64,000 nucleotides of DNA from Phormidium tanganyikae FI6-MK23 (GCA_019359175.1 JAHHHU010000015.1:78574-142573); one strand, 5' to 3'. Counted from the first letter of the stretch, positions 27,647 through 36,940 are shown. Notes: a model not told the origin generated them from the letters alone. Numbers and translations: made by a program.

Positions 27647-30253
27647 TTACTTGATGGCGAGGAGTGCCCTCCAATCTGCGATCGCGCTTTCACTCCAGTA
27701 CCAACTTTTACTCAATGCACTGATTTGAAACTGAGTCGGGGATTGTTGCAGGACGCGATCGCGCGATGTCACTGCTTCTCGTCTGAGTCGATCGCGGGTG
27801 CTTCCAGTCTGAGATTGCGCCGTTTTATTCGCCACAAGCGCCAATCCTGCGCGTGCTGTGAGTTCGTCTTGTCTTGCTGACCCACCCGCACTTTCGGCAA
27901 GCTTTGCTGCTTCTATCCACGTTCTACCCGCTCGATTGAAATTACCTTGTGAATAGTAAACAAAGCCCAAAGCGTTTAGAACTTGAGGCGTGCGATTGCC
28001 TTTGAGCGAGGTTTCAAAATAGCCTTGCGCTTCATTCAAACTGTAGTTGCTCTTTTTCAGTTGAACCGACTGCCACGCAATCCGACCCCGCAAAAAGCTC
28101 ACGGCTGGATTGTCTAACTTATCAGGCGGCACGTTTTGAAAAGCGGTTTCTGCGGCAATGATTTCACCGTTGTTGAGAAGCTCCTCGATCGCATCTTGTC
28201 CCGCGCGTAGATTCCCCTGAGCAAAACTACTGGTCGCGGTTGCCACTAAGGTACTCGATCGACTCGGATTCGCGCCCGGAGATCGATTGATCTGGCTGAT
28301 ATTGTCGATCAGTTCGTTCGGGGATGGCGTAGTCGAAGCTTTCCAAGTCGAAAAGCCCCACACACCCAAAACCGCAGCAATCGCAGTTCCCAAAATTCCA
28401 GCCGCGATCCAGGGACGACGGGGACGACGCGGCGGCTCCGCCTTACGAGTGCCAAAAATGCGATCGGTGACAGGTTCTTCGATTTTTACTTCCTCGACGT
28501 GCAGATAAGGCGCGATCGAAGGTTCGGGATCTGGAAGTTGAGCTGGAGTCGAATTTTGGGCAGGCACTAGATTGTGAGCGGTTTCTAATCGCTGAAGATT
28601 GCGTCTTGCATCACTCAAACTCGGCTCATATTGCAGCGCCATTTTATAAGCCACGATCGCTTCGGTCGGGCTACCCAACTGCTCTAAAACCCTTCCCATT
28701 TCGCTGAATGCTTCTGCACATTGGGGATCAAGCTCGATCGCACGACCGTAAGCAACGATCGCGCCTGTGAAATCCTGATTTTGCGATCGCAGTCTACCCA
28801 ACGTTAAGCAATCTTCCGCTGTTTGAAGCTGTGTTTCATCGGTATTGGTTGTGATCGGCTCAAAGAATTGCTCTCCCGTATCCGGTTTCGAGAACGGATT
28901 TTCTTCCGGTTCGCGAATTTCCCGCAGCATTTCGAGAATGGCTTGTCGATCGCTGTCCTCCGGATCTTCAAATTCTAAATCCGGGAAAAGCGCTTCGGCT
29001 TCATCGAGATCCAGCGGATCGTTTGTAATCGCATTGGTATCGATGGCAAGTTGCGGATCTTGGAGTGAGTAAGTCGGCTGAAGAGGCGCGGCTGGCTGGA
29101 GATAGCCATCGAAATCGGGATGCAGGTAGAGAATCGGCAACGCCCAATACAACTGATTTGAGCCGTAAGAAGACAGCAATCCTTGACGCGCCCGACTGAG
29201 ACTTAAATCGATCGGGTAACGCTGCTTCAAATTGCGGTAAAACAAACGACTGAGCGTCAACGCCACATCATCGGGAATGCGTTCCGCCATCGCCAACACT
29301 GCCGGAATTCCACGCTTCAAAAGAGCATCAGTGAGATTGCTCGACTCGGTTTCATCGGTGGGATCTGCGGTTGCGGTATACACGCCGCGACAAGAATTAA
29401 ACACCGCCATCCGTACCCCGTTATTCACCAGCAATCCCGCGAGATCATCGCCGCTGAGAACCTCGGTTAATCCAGTTCGATCGCTGACTAGATATAAATC
29501 TCCGCCAGACATTCCTAAATTGCTGTGTCCAGCATAGTGCAGCACTTGATAGTGCCCTTGCTCTAAGGCTTGGGTCAACTGCTCACGTCCGGGCTGATCC
29601 AAAATGGTTAAATCAATTTCGCCGATCGCTTGTCCATCGCGTTGCAGTTCATCGCGCAGATGATTCGCTTCGCGCCGCAGTTCCAGCACTTCTTGATCGG
29701 TCGGAGCCGCCAGCACCATGAGAATTCTCAGCGGTTGATTTGGGTCAAGCTCGATCGAGCGATGCGGCTGCAAAATTGTCCCCATCGGTGCAAATGCCGC
29801 CTGATAGCGCGAAAACACGACATCGGTTCCGGTTGCCAGCGGTCGCGCTCCGGCATACAGCACCTCCCACGGTAAACGCGGTAAACGATCGCCTTTTAAT
29901 CCCAATCTCAGCCGTAAACCTTCGCGTCGATTTTGGGCAATTCCTTGAGCCGTCATCCAACTATCGCGGATTGTGCCTTGAAACAGCGCATTGTAGAGTT
30001 TTTGCCCCAGTTCAACCAAGTTCGGGGAAAGCGCATCGCTGCCTGTTGCGGATTGGGAGAGCGATCGCATTCTGCCACGCAAAATTCCGAGCAGCGGATC
30101 ATGCATCAATTGGCGGGCTTGTTCGAGCCATTCTTCGACGTGCCAAGTGACGAGTTCTTCCGCCAAAGGAACTCCAGGCGAAACCCGTTCGGTTCTCACC
30201 CAATATTCATCGCCTCGAACTGGCGTTACGGAAATGTAGAACTCCTGCTTCAC
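27647..30253 (-). CDS. CHAT-domain protease-like protein with TPR and TM
   Basis: 868 aa from GTG 30253, preceded by GGAGGG; the frame opens further up at 30337 but lacks such a site. N-terminal region about 1-120; caspase-like CHAT domain about 150-400 with His in VLHYAGHSNLG (near 239) and Cys in VFNSCRGV (near 286), so the dyad is present; TPR-type repeats near 480-560 (QDFTGAIVAYGRAIELDP, SPTEAIVAYKMALQYEP); one TM near 605-628; then a C-terminal helical-repeat region, outside if the CHAT part is cytosolic. CHAT proteases cut partner proteins in several bacterial defence or signalling systems. No obvious substrate gene is adjacent. Confidence 0.88.
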   Translation of the reverse strand: MKQEFYISVTPVRGDEYWVRTERVSPGVPLAEELVTWHVEEWLEQARQLMHDPLLGILRGRMRSLSQSATGSDALSPNLVELGQKLYNALFQGTIRDSWMTAQGIAQNRREGLRLRLGLKGDRLPRLPWEVLYAGARPLATGTDVVFSRYQAAFAPMGTILQPHRSIELDPNQPLRILMVLAAPTDQEVLELRREANHLRDELQRDGQAIGEIDLTILDQPGREQLTQALEQGHYQVLHYAGHSNLGMSGGDLYLVSDRTGLTEVLSGDDLAGLLVNNGVRMAVFNSCRGVYTATADPTDETESSNLTDALLKRGIPAVLAMAERIPDDVALTLSRLFYRNLKQRYPIDLSLSRARQGLLSSYGSNQLYWALPILYLHPDFDGYLQPAAPLQPTYSLQDPQLAIDTNAITNDPLDLDEAEALFPDLEFEDPEDSDRQAILEMLREIREPEENPFSKPDTGEQFFEPITTNTDETQLQTAEDCLTLGRLRSQNQDFTGAIVAYGRAIELDPQCAEAFSEMGRVLEQLGSPTEAIVAYKMALQYEPSLSDARRNLQRLETAHNLVPAQNSTPAQLPDPEPSIAPYLHVEEVKIEEPVTDRIFGTRKAEPPRRPRRPWIAAGILGTAIAAVLGVWGFSTWKASTTPSPNELIDNISQINRSPGANPSRSSTLVATATSSFAQGNLRAGQDAIEELLNNGEIIAAETAFQNVPPDKLDNPAVSFLRGRIAWQSVQLKKSNYSLNEAQGYFETSLKGNRTPQVLNALGFVYYSQGNFNRAGRTWIEAAKLAESAGGSARQDELTARAGLALVANKTAQSQTGSTRDRLRREAVTSRDRVLQQSPTQFQISALSKSWYWSESAIADWRALLAIK

Positions 30254-30524
30254 TGGACACCCTCCAACAATCTGACCCGCTGCGATCCCATCTGAAGATC
30301 GATCACTTCTTTCTCTATAACCACCGACGAGCAGCATCGTTCAGGGAAAATTCGCAATCGATCGCACTCTATAAGCATTACAAATTTTTGCCTCGATCGA
30401 GACTCAAACTGATTCGCGATCGATCTTTGGCTTCCATATCCTAGACGTAATTCACTTCATTCAGAGACGCATCCTTTACTCAAAGGTTACGGAAAGTTCA
30501 AGAAAACTTTGTCTTAACTTTAAG
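30254..30524. other. Gene-free divergent promoter region (CHAT gene / sodB side)
   Basis: About 270 nt without a credible reading frame, rich in CGATCG motifs. It should hold the promoter of the CHAT gene on the minus strand. No repeat or tRNA seen. Confidence 0.45.
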
Positions 30525-30634
30525 TATTCCCACTCAGAGCGTCCGGAGGACAAGCGGATTTTTCAGGAAAGTGGAATGGTAGATGCACCCTGATTTATCG
30601 CCCTCGTTCATGCCTAGTGAATGAGGGTTTTTTA
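30525..30634 (+). ncRNA. Candidate small RNA upstream of sodB
   Basis: A terminator on the plus strand at 30601-30634 has no protein gene before it: the CHAT gene points away. The preceding 75 nt can form GTCC-GGA-GGAC (about 30540-30550) and TCAGG...CCTGA stems. Possible transcript start near 30520 after a TAAGTAT-like -10 (inference). It could instead be a transcription attenuator in a long sodB leader. It does not match Yfr1 or Yfr2 motifs that I can recall. Confidence 0.45.
30601..30634 (+). terminator. Strong rho-independent terminator 115 nt before sodB
   Basis: CCCTCGTTCA pairs with TGAATGAGGG (one G-T wobble) around a 7-nt loop, followed by six T. Orientation is plus, upstream of the sodB start. 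Confidence 0.88.
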
Positions 30635-30748
30635 TTTGTGCAAACCCTCTCCTCGCTTTTGGGATAGAATTTTCAGGGTTAAGTTATGTTTCTACTTGAT
30701 GCCCAGATTGCAGAAAGATAGAGCAGACAATAGAGAGGAATTGAACAC

Positions 30749-31348
30749 ATGGCATTCACACAAGCTCCTTTACCTTTTGCAAAAGATGCCCTTGAGCCGT
30801 ATGGCATGAAGGCGGAGACGTTCGATTATCACTACGGCAAGCACCATGCAGCTTATGTGGCGAACCTCAATAAGCTGGTGGAAGGCACAGACCTGGAAAG
30901 TATGGCGATCGAAGATGTGATCAAACAGTCGTATGGCGATACGTCGAAGGCTGGCATTTTCAACAATGCGGCACAAGTTTGGAACCACACCTTTTTCTGG
31001 AATTCGCTTAAAGCGGGTGGCGGTGGCGCTCCGACGGGCGAACTCGCGGCAAAAATTGATGCGGCTTTCGGGAGCTTTGACAAGTTCAAGGAAGAATTTA
31101 GCAATGCAGCAGCGACTCAGTTTGGCAGCGGCTGGGCATGGCTCGTGGAGGATGGCGGTACGCTAAAGGTGACAAAGACCCCGAATGCAGAAAATCCTCT
31201 AGTTCATGGTCAAAAGCCTTTGCTGACGTTGGATGTGTGGGAACACGCCTATTATCTTGATTTCCAAAATGCTCGTCCTGCGTTCATCAAGAACTATCTG
31301 GAGAACTTAGTCAACTGGGATTTCGTCGCTCAAAATCTGGCAGCGTAG
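30749..31348 (+). CDS. sodB: Superoxide dismutase, iron type
   Basis: 199 aa, cytosolic; converts superoxide to peroxide and oxygen. Metal ligands lie in HYGKHHAAYV (His near 26), NHTFFWNSLK (His near 74) and DVWEHAYYLDFQ (Asp and His near 158-162). Length and the WNHTFFWNSLKAGGGG stretch fit FeSOD of cyanobacteria. No signal peptide. AGAGGA precedes the ATG. A terminator and possible small RNA sit just upstream. Confidence 0.96.
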   Translation: MAFTQAPLPFAKDALEPYGMKAETFDYHYGKHHAAYVANLNKLVEGTDLESMAIEDVIKQSYGDTSKAGIFNNAAQVWNHTFFWNSLKAGGGGAPTGELAAKIDAAFGSFDKFKEEFSNAAATQFGSGWAWLVEDGGTLKVTKTPNAENPLVHGQKPLLTLDVWEHAYYLDFQNARPAFIKNYLENLVNWDFVAQNLAA

Positions 31349-31530
31349 ATCTCAGAAGCTTACTGCGAATCAAACCCGCTCCGGGCTGGAAGTTTTGTCA
31401 TTAGCCACATTTTCAGAGTCTTTAATTTACTCAAGAAGTACATCCTCAAACCCCGATGCGATCGCTGATTATCGGTCATTCTCAATAAGGCTTCTCTTTT
31501 GATAAGAAAAGACTAGGATAGAAAGACGAC

Positions 31531-31653
31531 GCAGCAAGGGTTTTAGGAGATGTGGGTAATGACAAGCCCTTCAGCTTGCCGCCATTACGTATGCACCACT
31601 GAAATCACAGACGAAGCATCATCTAGCAAGTCAATGAGGGACAGTTGCTCTGC
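31531..31653. ncRNA. Structured intergenic region, candidate RNA
   Basis: Between sodB and birA (convergent, 342-nt gap) lies a long nested fold: GCAGCAA (31531-31537) with TTGC-TC-TGC (31645-31653), GGTTTTA with TGAAATC, GTGG (31552) with CCAC (31596), GTAATG (31556-31561) with CATTAC (31583-31588), and CAAG with CTTG. It could be a 6S-like or other small RNA. Strand undetermined; no clear terminator seen. The rest of the gap is featureless. Confidence 0.35.
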
Positions 31654-31690
31654 TTCCACCTGACAAACTCAAATTACCGCCTCAGCCCGG

Positions 31691-32410
31691 CTAGGATGTC
31701 AACGAAATCACTCGTCCCGATCGATAAGCTTTCACACTATCCGTGAATCGAATTAACAATCGTCCTTCTTCATCGATTCCGGCTCCTTGTCCTGCAACTT
31801 GTTCACCTGCCGACTCAAACACGATCGCAGTTCCAAGTAAAACATCACGCGCCCGAATCTCCGGTAACACTTCCACCAGAGCGCGATCGCACAATTGCAG
31901 CAAACAATATCGCAGTTGCTCTAACAATGCTTGCTGACCTGGAACAGATGCTGAAATCTGCTCTAAGCTAATCGCGCCTTGGACTGATTCCGGTACACCC
32001 TCGCAATTGATTCCAATTCCCACAATCATCTGAGCCTGATCAGACCGGACGCGAGACTCGCATAGAATACCCGCAAGCTTTCGACCTTCTATAAACACAT
32101 CATTCGTCCACTTGAGGCGAAGTCTTCCGCGTTGCTCAATCACTAATGTCTCGATCGCGTGAATCACTGCCAGTCCAGCAATTAAACTAAAACCCGACAA
32201 TTGAGCGATCGACAGATCCAGCACAAAACTCGCAGTCAACACCCCAGGCGAAGACATCCAAACGCGATCGAACTGTCCCCGTCCTGCGGTTTGATTGCGC
32301 GTAAAAACAACATCCCCGTGATTTAGCCGAGAAAGCTGCTCTAACGCCCAAGTATTCGTGCTGTCGCAGCGTTCCAACTCAATCAACCAGCTTGATCGCG
32401 CCTCGTCCAT
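31691..32410 (-). CDS. birA: Biotin--[acetyl-CoA-carboxylase] ligase, class I
   Basis: 239 aa, cytosolic; activates biotin as biotinyl-AMP and attaches it to the AccB carrier lysine. Seen: STNTWALEQL, TAGRGQFDRVW (the GRGxxxRxW biotin/AMP loop), LKWTNDVFIEGRKLAGIL and a short C-terminal SH3-like domain. It lacks the N-terminal DNA-binding domain, so it is not a repressor. It follows the exosortase unit on the same strand, with a 68-nt gap. Confidence 0.94.
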   Translation of the reverse strand: MDEARSSWLIELERCDSTNTWALEQLSRLNHGDVVFTRNQTAGRGQFDRVWMSSPGVLTASFVLDLSIAQLSGFSLIAGLAVIHAIETLVIEQRGRLRLKWTNDVFIEGRKLAGILCESRVRSDQAQMIVGIGINCEGVPESVQGAISLEQISASVPGQQALLEQLRYCLLQLCDRALVEVLPEIRARDVLLGTAIVFESAGEQVAGQGAGIDEEGRLLIRFTDSVKAYRSGRVISLTS

Positions 32411-32478
32411 GCCTCGTCATCCCGATTCACCGATGACCATCTTAAACTAGACCGTATCCATCGCTAAACTCAGCAACC

Positions 32479-33120
32479 TTAGATTTCTGCTGACTTTGAA
32501 AAGAGATAGTTTAGAGTTGGATAAATATCAAACCAAATTTTTTCTAACATTTCACGATCTCCATTCGCTGTAGATACTTGTACCCAGACACACCGCTGAT
32601 CGCGCAAACTCGTGGAACTGAATAGCCACAGAATAATGCGATCGGCGCGGATGTCATAAAGATTACGATTGCGGGCGAACTGAGTTCCCGTGAACGTGCT
32701 TTCGCCGCGTGGGTTAATGCAAGCGCTGAGATAAGAGCGGTTTTCAATCTTAAATAGTCCGTAAAACCCAACTTCCGCTTTTTGTCGAATAACAGGTGGT
32801 TGAACTAAAGATATCGATCTATAAACTTGAAGATATTCTTTAATATCTCCACTAGTATTCGTTAAATAAAGAACTTCAATGTCGATCTTGTTTTTATTCT
32901 GTTGATATTGATATTTTCTTCCACTTTGAAAAGTTTTTTGATTTTCATGAATCGCAACAGACTGTATTTTTGAGTTTGACAGTTCTATAAAGTGCGGAAT
33001 CTCAAATTTAAGAGCAGTTGAGTTGCTTTGATTGGGGCAAAAGATAGCTTTTATGCAGATTGAAGCCGTATTCAGGATAAGAACACTAATTAGTCCGAAT
33101 TTAAAGCGATCGAGATTCAT
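32479..33120 (-). CDS. Cyanoexosortase A system-associated protein
   Basis: 213 aa from ATG 33120 (the frame opens earlier inside the exosortase gene). One N-terminal TM (FKFGLISVLILNTASICI), then a periplasmic domain with the family pattern: GRKYQYQQ, IDIEVLYLTNTSGDIKEYL, FYGLFKIENRSYLSACINPRGESTF, LRDQRCVWVQVS, IWFDIYPTL. These proteins accompany cyanoexosortase A one to one, a role comparable to EpsI-like partners; the biochemical role is unknown. It overlaps the exosortase stop by 20 nt, so it is translationally coupled. Confidence 0.88.
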   Translation of the reverse strand: MNLDRFKFGLISVLILNTASICIKAIFCPNQSNSTALKFEIPHFIELSNSKIQSVAIHENQKTFQSGRKYQYQQNKNKIDIEVLYLTNTSGDIKEYLQVYRSISLVQPPVIRQKAEVGFYGLFKIENRSYLSACINPRGESTFTGTQFARNRNLYDIRADRIILWLFSSTSLRDQRCVWVQVSTANGDREMLEKIWFDIYPTLNYLFSKSAEI

Positions 33121-33901
33121 AAGTTGAAAGTAGAAACTGACAAGCAAGACTAAACAAAATAACTGCGATCGTCGAAAACACAAACGAACCATTTCCGACG
33201 TGCCAATACTCAAATGCTTTCTGATCTCCAAGCGCAACTAGAACTGCCATGAGTGCGACCCGGAGTGCATTGATGAGAAACGCGATCGTAACTGCAACTC
33301 CGGGAACTAGCAACTTTTGATAGTGCTGAGTAGGCTGAAGAAATAGATACATCAACGCAACGCCGAAAAGCTGTAGCATCGTTGCGACTCCTGCACATCC
33401 CGAATAAACCTCGATCGAGCCTTTCGGTAGACTGATGAGAACGTTTTGTACTGAAACCTGAAAACCTAAGCTCCACAAAGCAAATGCTGAAACTTGAGCA
33501 GTGAGCGGTGACGGATCAAAGAACAGCAAAATCAATCCTGGAGGAATCGCAAATACGAATAGAATTAGCAATTCTTGCCAGTATTGTTTTAGGTTCTTGA
33601 TGCCCGATGCGATGAGAGCGAGAGCAGCGATCGACAAAATTGGAAAAATCCTGAGAAAGATATCATTTCCAGAGATCGAAGCGCTTTTGCTCAAAACAGG
33701 AATCAGAATTAAAGTACCAAGTACGATCGAAGTTAGATCGCTGGAGAAAACAAGCTGCGAATGTTTTTGGCGCAGAATTAGAATCGCGGCTGACCAGTAT
33801 AAAAGACTAGAACCAATCAGATCAGTGTTGTCGCTTCTAAAAACAAGGCTAAGATGCAGCAGAATCAAAGCAGAAAGCAGTCCGAGCAATCCGTATCGCA
33901 T
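33101..33901 (-). CDS. crtA: Cyanoexosortase A
   Basis: 266 aa from ATG 33901; a GTG at 33970 with a GAGGTGAGG site would add 23 residues and is a fair alternative. Polytopic membrane transpeptidase with about eight TM segments. The exosortase triad is present: Cys in VYSGCAGVATMLQLFG, Arg in INALRVALMAVL and His in EYWHVGNGSFVF. Exosortases cleave the C-terminal PEP-CTERM signal of exported proteins. The gene lies about 110 nt downstream of a kinase/vWA protein with such a signal and is followed by its dedicated partner. The symbol crtA here means cyanoexosortase A, not a carotenoid gene. Confidence 0.9.
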   Translation of the reverse strand: MRYGLLGLLSALILLHLSLVFRSDNTDLIGSSLLYWSAAILILRQKHSQLVFSSDLTSIVLGTLILIPVLSKSASISGNDIFLRIFPILSIAALALIASGIKNLKQYWQELLILFVFAIPPGLILLFFDPSPLTAQVSAFALWSLGFQVSVQNVLISLPKGSIEVYSGCAGVATMLQLFGVALMYLFLQPTQHYQKLLVPGVAVTIAFLINALRVALMAVLVALGDQKAFEYWHVGNGSFVFSTIAVILFSLACQFLLSTYESRSL

Positions 33902-34012
33902 TTTAGAGTAATCATTCAGTAAAAAAGGGCACTTTGAGCAGGCAGAACGCGGAAAGATGACATCAAACACACCTCACCTCAAACCTATCCCAGTCGCACC
34001 CCAGAACAAGCT

Positions 34013-36940
34013 TTAATCTTTCACAACCTTCGCTCGTCGCCGCCCGAATCGCCACCACAAAAGCGCGATCGCAACAATACTTCCGGCAATTTCCGCAGGC
34101 TCAGGAACTTCTTGAGTCTGATTGCCCGGATTTGGTTGCATATTCGGTGGTAGTTCTACAGGAACATCAACCTTCTGACTCGAATTTGGCGCAACTCGCT
34201 GATTTTGGCTAACTGCAATAAAAGCAGTGTATTTCGACATCAACCGATAATCGAGTGCAGTATCAGTAATCGCTTTCACACCCGCGTCTGTTTCTTTGGC
34301 AAACATTTGATTTGATAGTTCTTTGATGCGCGATCGACCCCAAAGTTGAGCAATTCCACCTGATAGCGAATTCGTTGAATTTGCAGCAAAATCAACCGGA
34401 ACTGTTTTCTCAAACTTCGCGCCTCCTGCCGCAGTTCCGGTAATTTTCAGCATTCCATCAGTACGATCGCGCTTTTTGCCAAAAATCACGATCGGCTGAT
34501 TCGCGAATAAGTCGGGAATCTTTTGCGGATAGATTTCTGGGGCTTCTCCTGTGCCTTGCCAACTGACTTCGATGTTGGTTAATACAGGATTGTTAATTTG
34601 CTGGAAGAACTGTTCTACCGCTTTTCCAGACTGTCCTGGAAGCACAATCTGAGAAGTTCCGCGACCGAGTTCGGCAACTCGATCGATTAAGAACCGATTC
34701 ACCGAACTCCCGACCCCAAAGCTATACAGTCGATTTCCAGGCTTGAGATTTTTTTGAACTTCTGCAATTACACGCTCATCATCCCCGATCAAGCCATCGG
34801 TTAGCAAAACAACGCTGCGTAAACGTCCTTCTGGTGCAGGCGGGAACTTCATCACCTCTTGAATGCCGTTGAATAGTTCAGTGCCGCCATTTGCGCCGAT
34901 TTTGTTGATGTAGTCGATCGCGCGGTTGCGGTTCTCTGGTGTGTTCGCTAGAGGACTCTCAGAAAGCTTTTGAGTCGTACTTGCAAAGTCCATCAATGAA
35001 AACGTATCATTCGGGTTCAAGCCATTGATAAATCGTCGCATCAGGTCTTTTGAAGCTTGAATCGGTTCACCGGATTGTGAGCCAGAAGTATCAATTAGAA
35101 AGACTACATCTTTTGGAACAATTTCGCTTTGCTGATAGTTCACTGCAGGAATTAAATAACTGGCAAAATGTCCGCCACGCTGATCCACATCAGTTAGAGT
35201 TGTAGACTGTGCTTGTGTGTCTGAAACCTGGTACTGCAACACAAAATCTTTGTTTGGAATCGTGTTCTCATTTGCAAGTTGAATGCGAGTCGATCGACCT
35301 TCTGATTGAGCCTGAATTTGATGAGTTGTTGATCGAATCCCTTTGATCGGCACACCTGCATCAATCTCAACGGTCATTCCAATATTTTGTCCAGGACGCA
35401 TGACTGGAGTTGATGCGATCGCAGTTTTTACTCCATCGTTTGGATTGTACCGAGGTGCAACGACCATCGGAAATGAGAACTCATAGTTCCCTTTCTCAAA
35501 CTTCAGGCTTTCGGTGTATCGAATTTTGACATCAATTTTTTCACCCGGTTTAATGTTCGCAAGCGATTGTGTAAATACATTGTCGCGCTCTTGTTCAAGC
35601 AATCCTGCGGTTTTCCCTTCTTGTTTTGCCGCCTCAAACATCTGTTTTGCTTCTTGGCGCTTTTTGATCAAGCCGCGAATAATGCGATCGCCAACTCGAA
35701 TTTCCATGTCATCCACTGCCGCTTCATCAGGTAGCGGGAACAGATACACCGCTTCTAACGGTGTCGTAAAGGGATTCGTAAAGGTTTGCGTAACTTCCAC
35801 ACGCGACACATTACCCGTAACTCGCGCCATGACTTCCGTATGCTGCAATGGAAAGGATTGTTGTTCTCCGCTTTTGGTGCTGTATAACCCTGCGATCGTC
35901 GATTTGGGGGTGATCACATCTGGCGAAACTTGCTGAACGACCGGAGAAACGAAGGTTCTTAGCCCACCAAAAGCCGCGATCGTGACAACACCCGCGATGC
36001 TTGCAACTAGGTAGCGTTTCTTGAATCTTCTGGGCTTCGATCGAAGATCTTTGAGAACACTGTCAACAGTTGCATAACGCTTTGTTGTTCCACTTTCTAG
36101 CAGTTTGTCGAGAACAGTTCCGAGCCACTCGGTTACAATCTTTTTGTGCTTAAATCCATCATGCTTATTCAGATAGTGTCGCCACACCCATTTATTCTCA
36201 CCGCTATCGAACAATTCAAACGGTGATATCTGTGTGAGGAGATGAATGCAGGTTACGCCCAAACTGTAGAGATCGCTAGCATAAACCGCTTTGCCTCGAA
36301 CTTGTTCCGGTGCAGTGTACGCCGCAGAGCCAATCATTGTTCCGGTTTTGCCCAGTGTTGTCTCAGTCGTGTACTTTGCTGCACCAAAATCAACTAGAAC
36401 TAACTTACGATCGCTCGATCGACGCACAATGTTTTCCGGTTTGATGTCGCGATGAATCACTTGATGTTCATGCACAAATTTCAGAATCGGTAAAATGTCC
36501 TGCAATAGTTGTCGAATCTGAGTTTCGTTGAATGCTCCCACGTCTGCGAGTTCTTGCGCCAAGTTGCGACCATCAACAAATTCCTGCACTAGATACTGAT
36601 TTCCTTCTACCTCAAAATAGTTCAATAGCTTCGGGATTTGAGAATGTTGACCGAGCGTTTCAAGCCGTTGCGCTTCGAGTCGAAATAGTTCTGCTGCTTT
36701 ATCGGTGTTCGAGTGCGGATAGAATTGCTTGATCACACAGCGAGAATTCTCCACTTCATCGGTAACGAGTAATGTTCGCCCGAATCCGCCTTGACCGATT
36801 AAGCGAATCGCACGATATCGATCAAACAATAGTAACGGCGTTTCACAATCACAACACTGGAAAGCATTGAGCAGATTTTCAGGATGCTTGCAGGTGGGAT
36901 TAAAGCAGTGCGAAGTATAGGTCGAACTTGTAGTTTGCAT
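34013..36940 (-). CDS. Transmembrane Ser/Thr kinase with VIT and vWA domains and a PEP-CTERM tail
   Basis: 975 aa. Residues 1-36: Cys-rich CFNPTC...CCDC stretch common in cyanobacterial kinases. Kinase domain 41-300: GQGGFG loop, VIKQF lysine, HRDIKPENIV catalytic loop, DFGAAK; all key residues present. TM near 309-328 (RYLVASIAGVVTIAAFGG). VIT domain about 360-500. vWA about 605-785 with a MIDAS motif DTSGSQSG and LTDGLIGDD. A Pro/Asn-rich linker ends in VPEPAEIAG + hydrophobic helix + GRRRAK, a PEP-CTERM sorting signal. Predicted topology: cytosolic kinase, vWA outside, second TM removed or processed by the exosortase. It is encoded just upstream of that exosortase on the same strand. Ligand and substrate are unknown. 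Confidence 0.92.
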   Translation of the reverse strand: MQTTSSTYTSHCFNPTCKHPENLLNAFQCCDCETPLLLFDRYRAIRLIGQGGFGRTLLVTDEVENSRCVIKQFYPHSNTDKAAELFRLEAQRLETLGQHSQIPKLLNYFEVEGNQYLVQEFVDGRNLAQELADVGAFNETQIRQLLQDILPILKFVHEHQVIHRDIKPENIVRRSSDRKLVLVDFGAAKYTTETTLGKTGTMIGSAAYTAPEQVRGKAVYASDLYSLGVTCIHLLTQISPFELFDSGENKWVWRHYLNKHDGFKHKKIVTEWLGTVLDKLLESGTTKRYATVDSVLKDLRSKPRRFKKRYLVASIAGVVTIAAFGGLRTFVSPVVQQVSPDVITPKSTIAGLYSTKSGEQQSFPLQHTEVMARVTGNVSRVEVTQTFTNPFTTPLEAVYLFPLPDEAAVDDMEIRVGDRIIRGLIKKRQEAKQMFEAAKQEGKTAGLLEQERDNVFTQSLANIKPGEKIDVKIRYTESLKFEKGNYEFSFPMVVAPRYNPNDGVKTAIASTPVMRPGQNIGMTVEIDAGVPIKGIRSTTHQIQAQSEGRSTRIQLANENTIPNKDFVLQYQVSDTQAQSTTLTDVDQRGGHFASYLIPAVNYQQSEIVPKDVVFLIDTSGSQSGEPIQASKDLMRRFINGLNPNDTFSLMDFASTTQKLSESPLANTPENRNRAIDYINKIGANGGTELFNGIQEVMKFPPAPEGRLRSVVLLTDGLIGDDERVIAEVQKNLKPGNRLYSFGVGSSVNRFLIDRVAELGRGTSQIVLPGQSGKAVEQFFQQINNPVLTNIEVSWQGTGEAPEIYPQKIPDLFANQPIVIFGKKRDRTDGMLKITGTAAGGAKFEKTVPVDFAANSTNSLSGGIAQLWGRSRIKELSNQMFAKETDAGVKAITDTALDYRLMSKYTAFIAVSQNQRVAPNSSQKVDVPVELPPNMQPNPGNQTQEVPEPAEIAGSIVAIALLWWRFGRRRAKVVKD

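Noticed and set aside
30601-30634. Glutamine riboswitch-like element before sodB
   Set aside because: The GTTCA and hairpin look similar at first, but the GACGGAAGUAGG core is absent.
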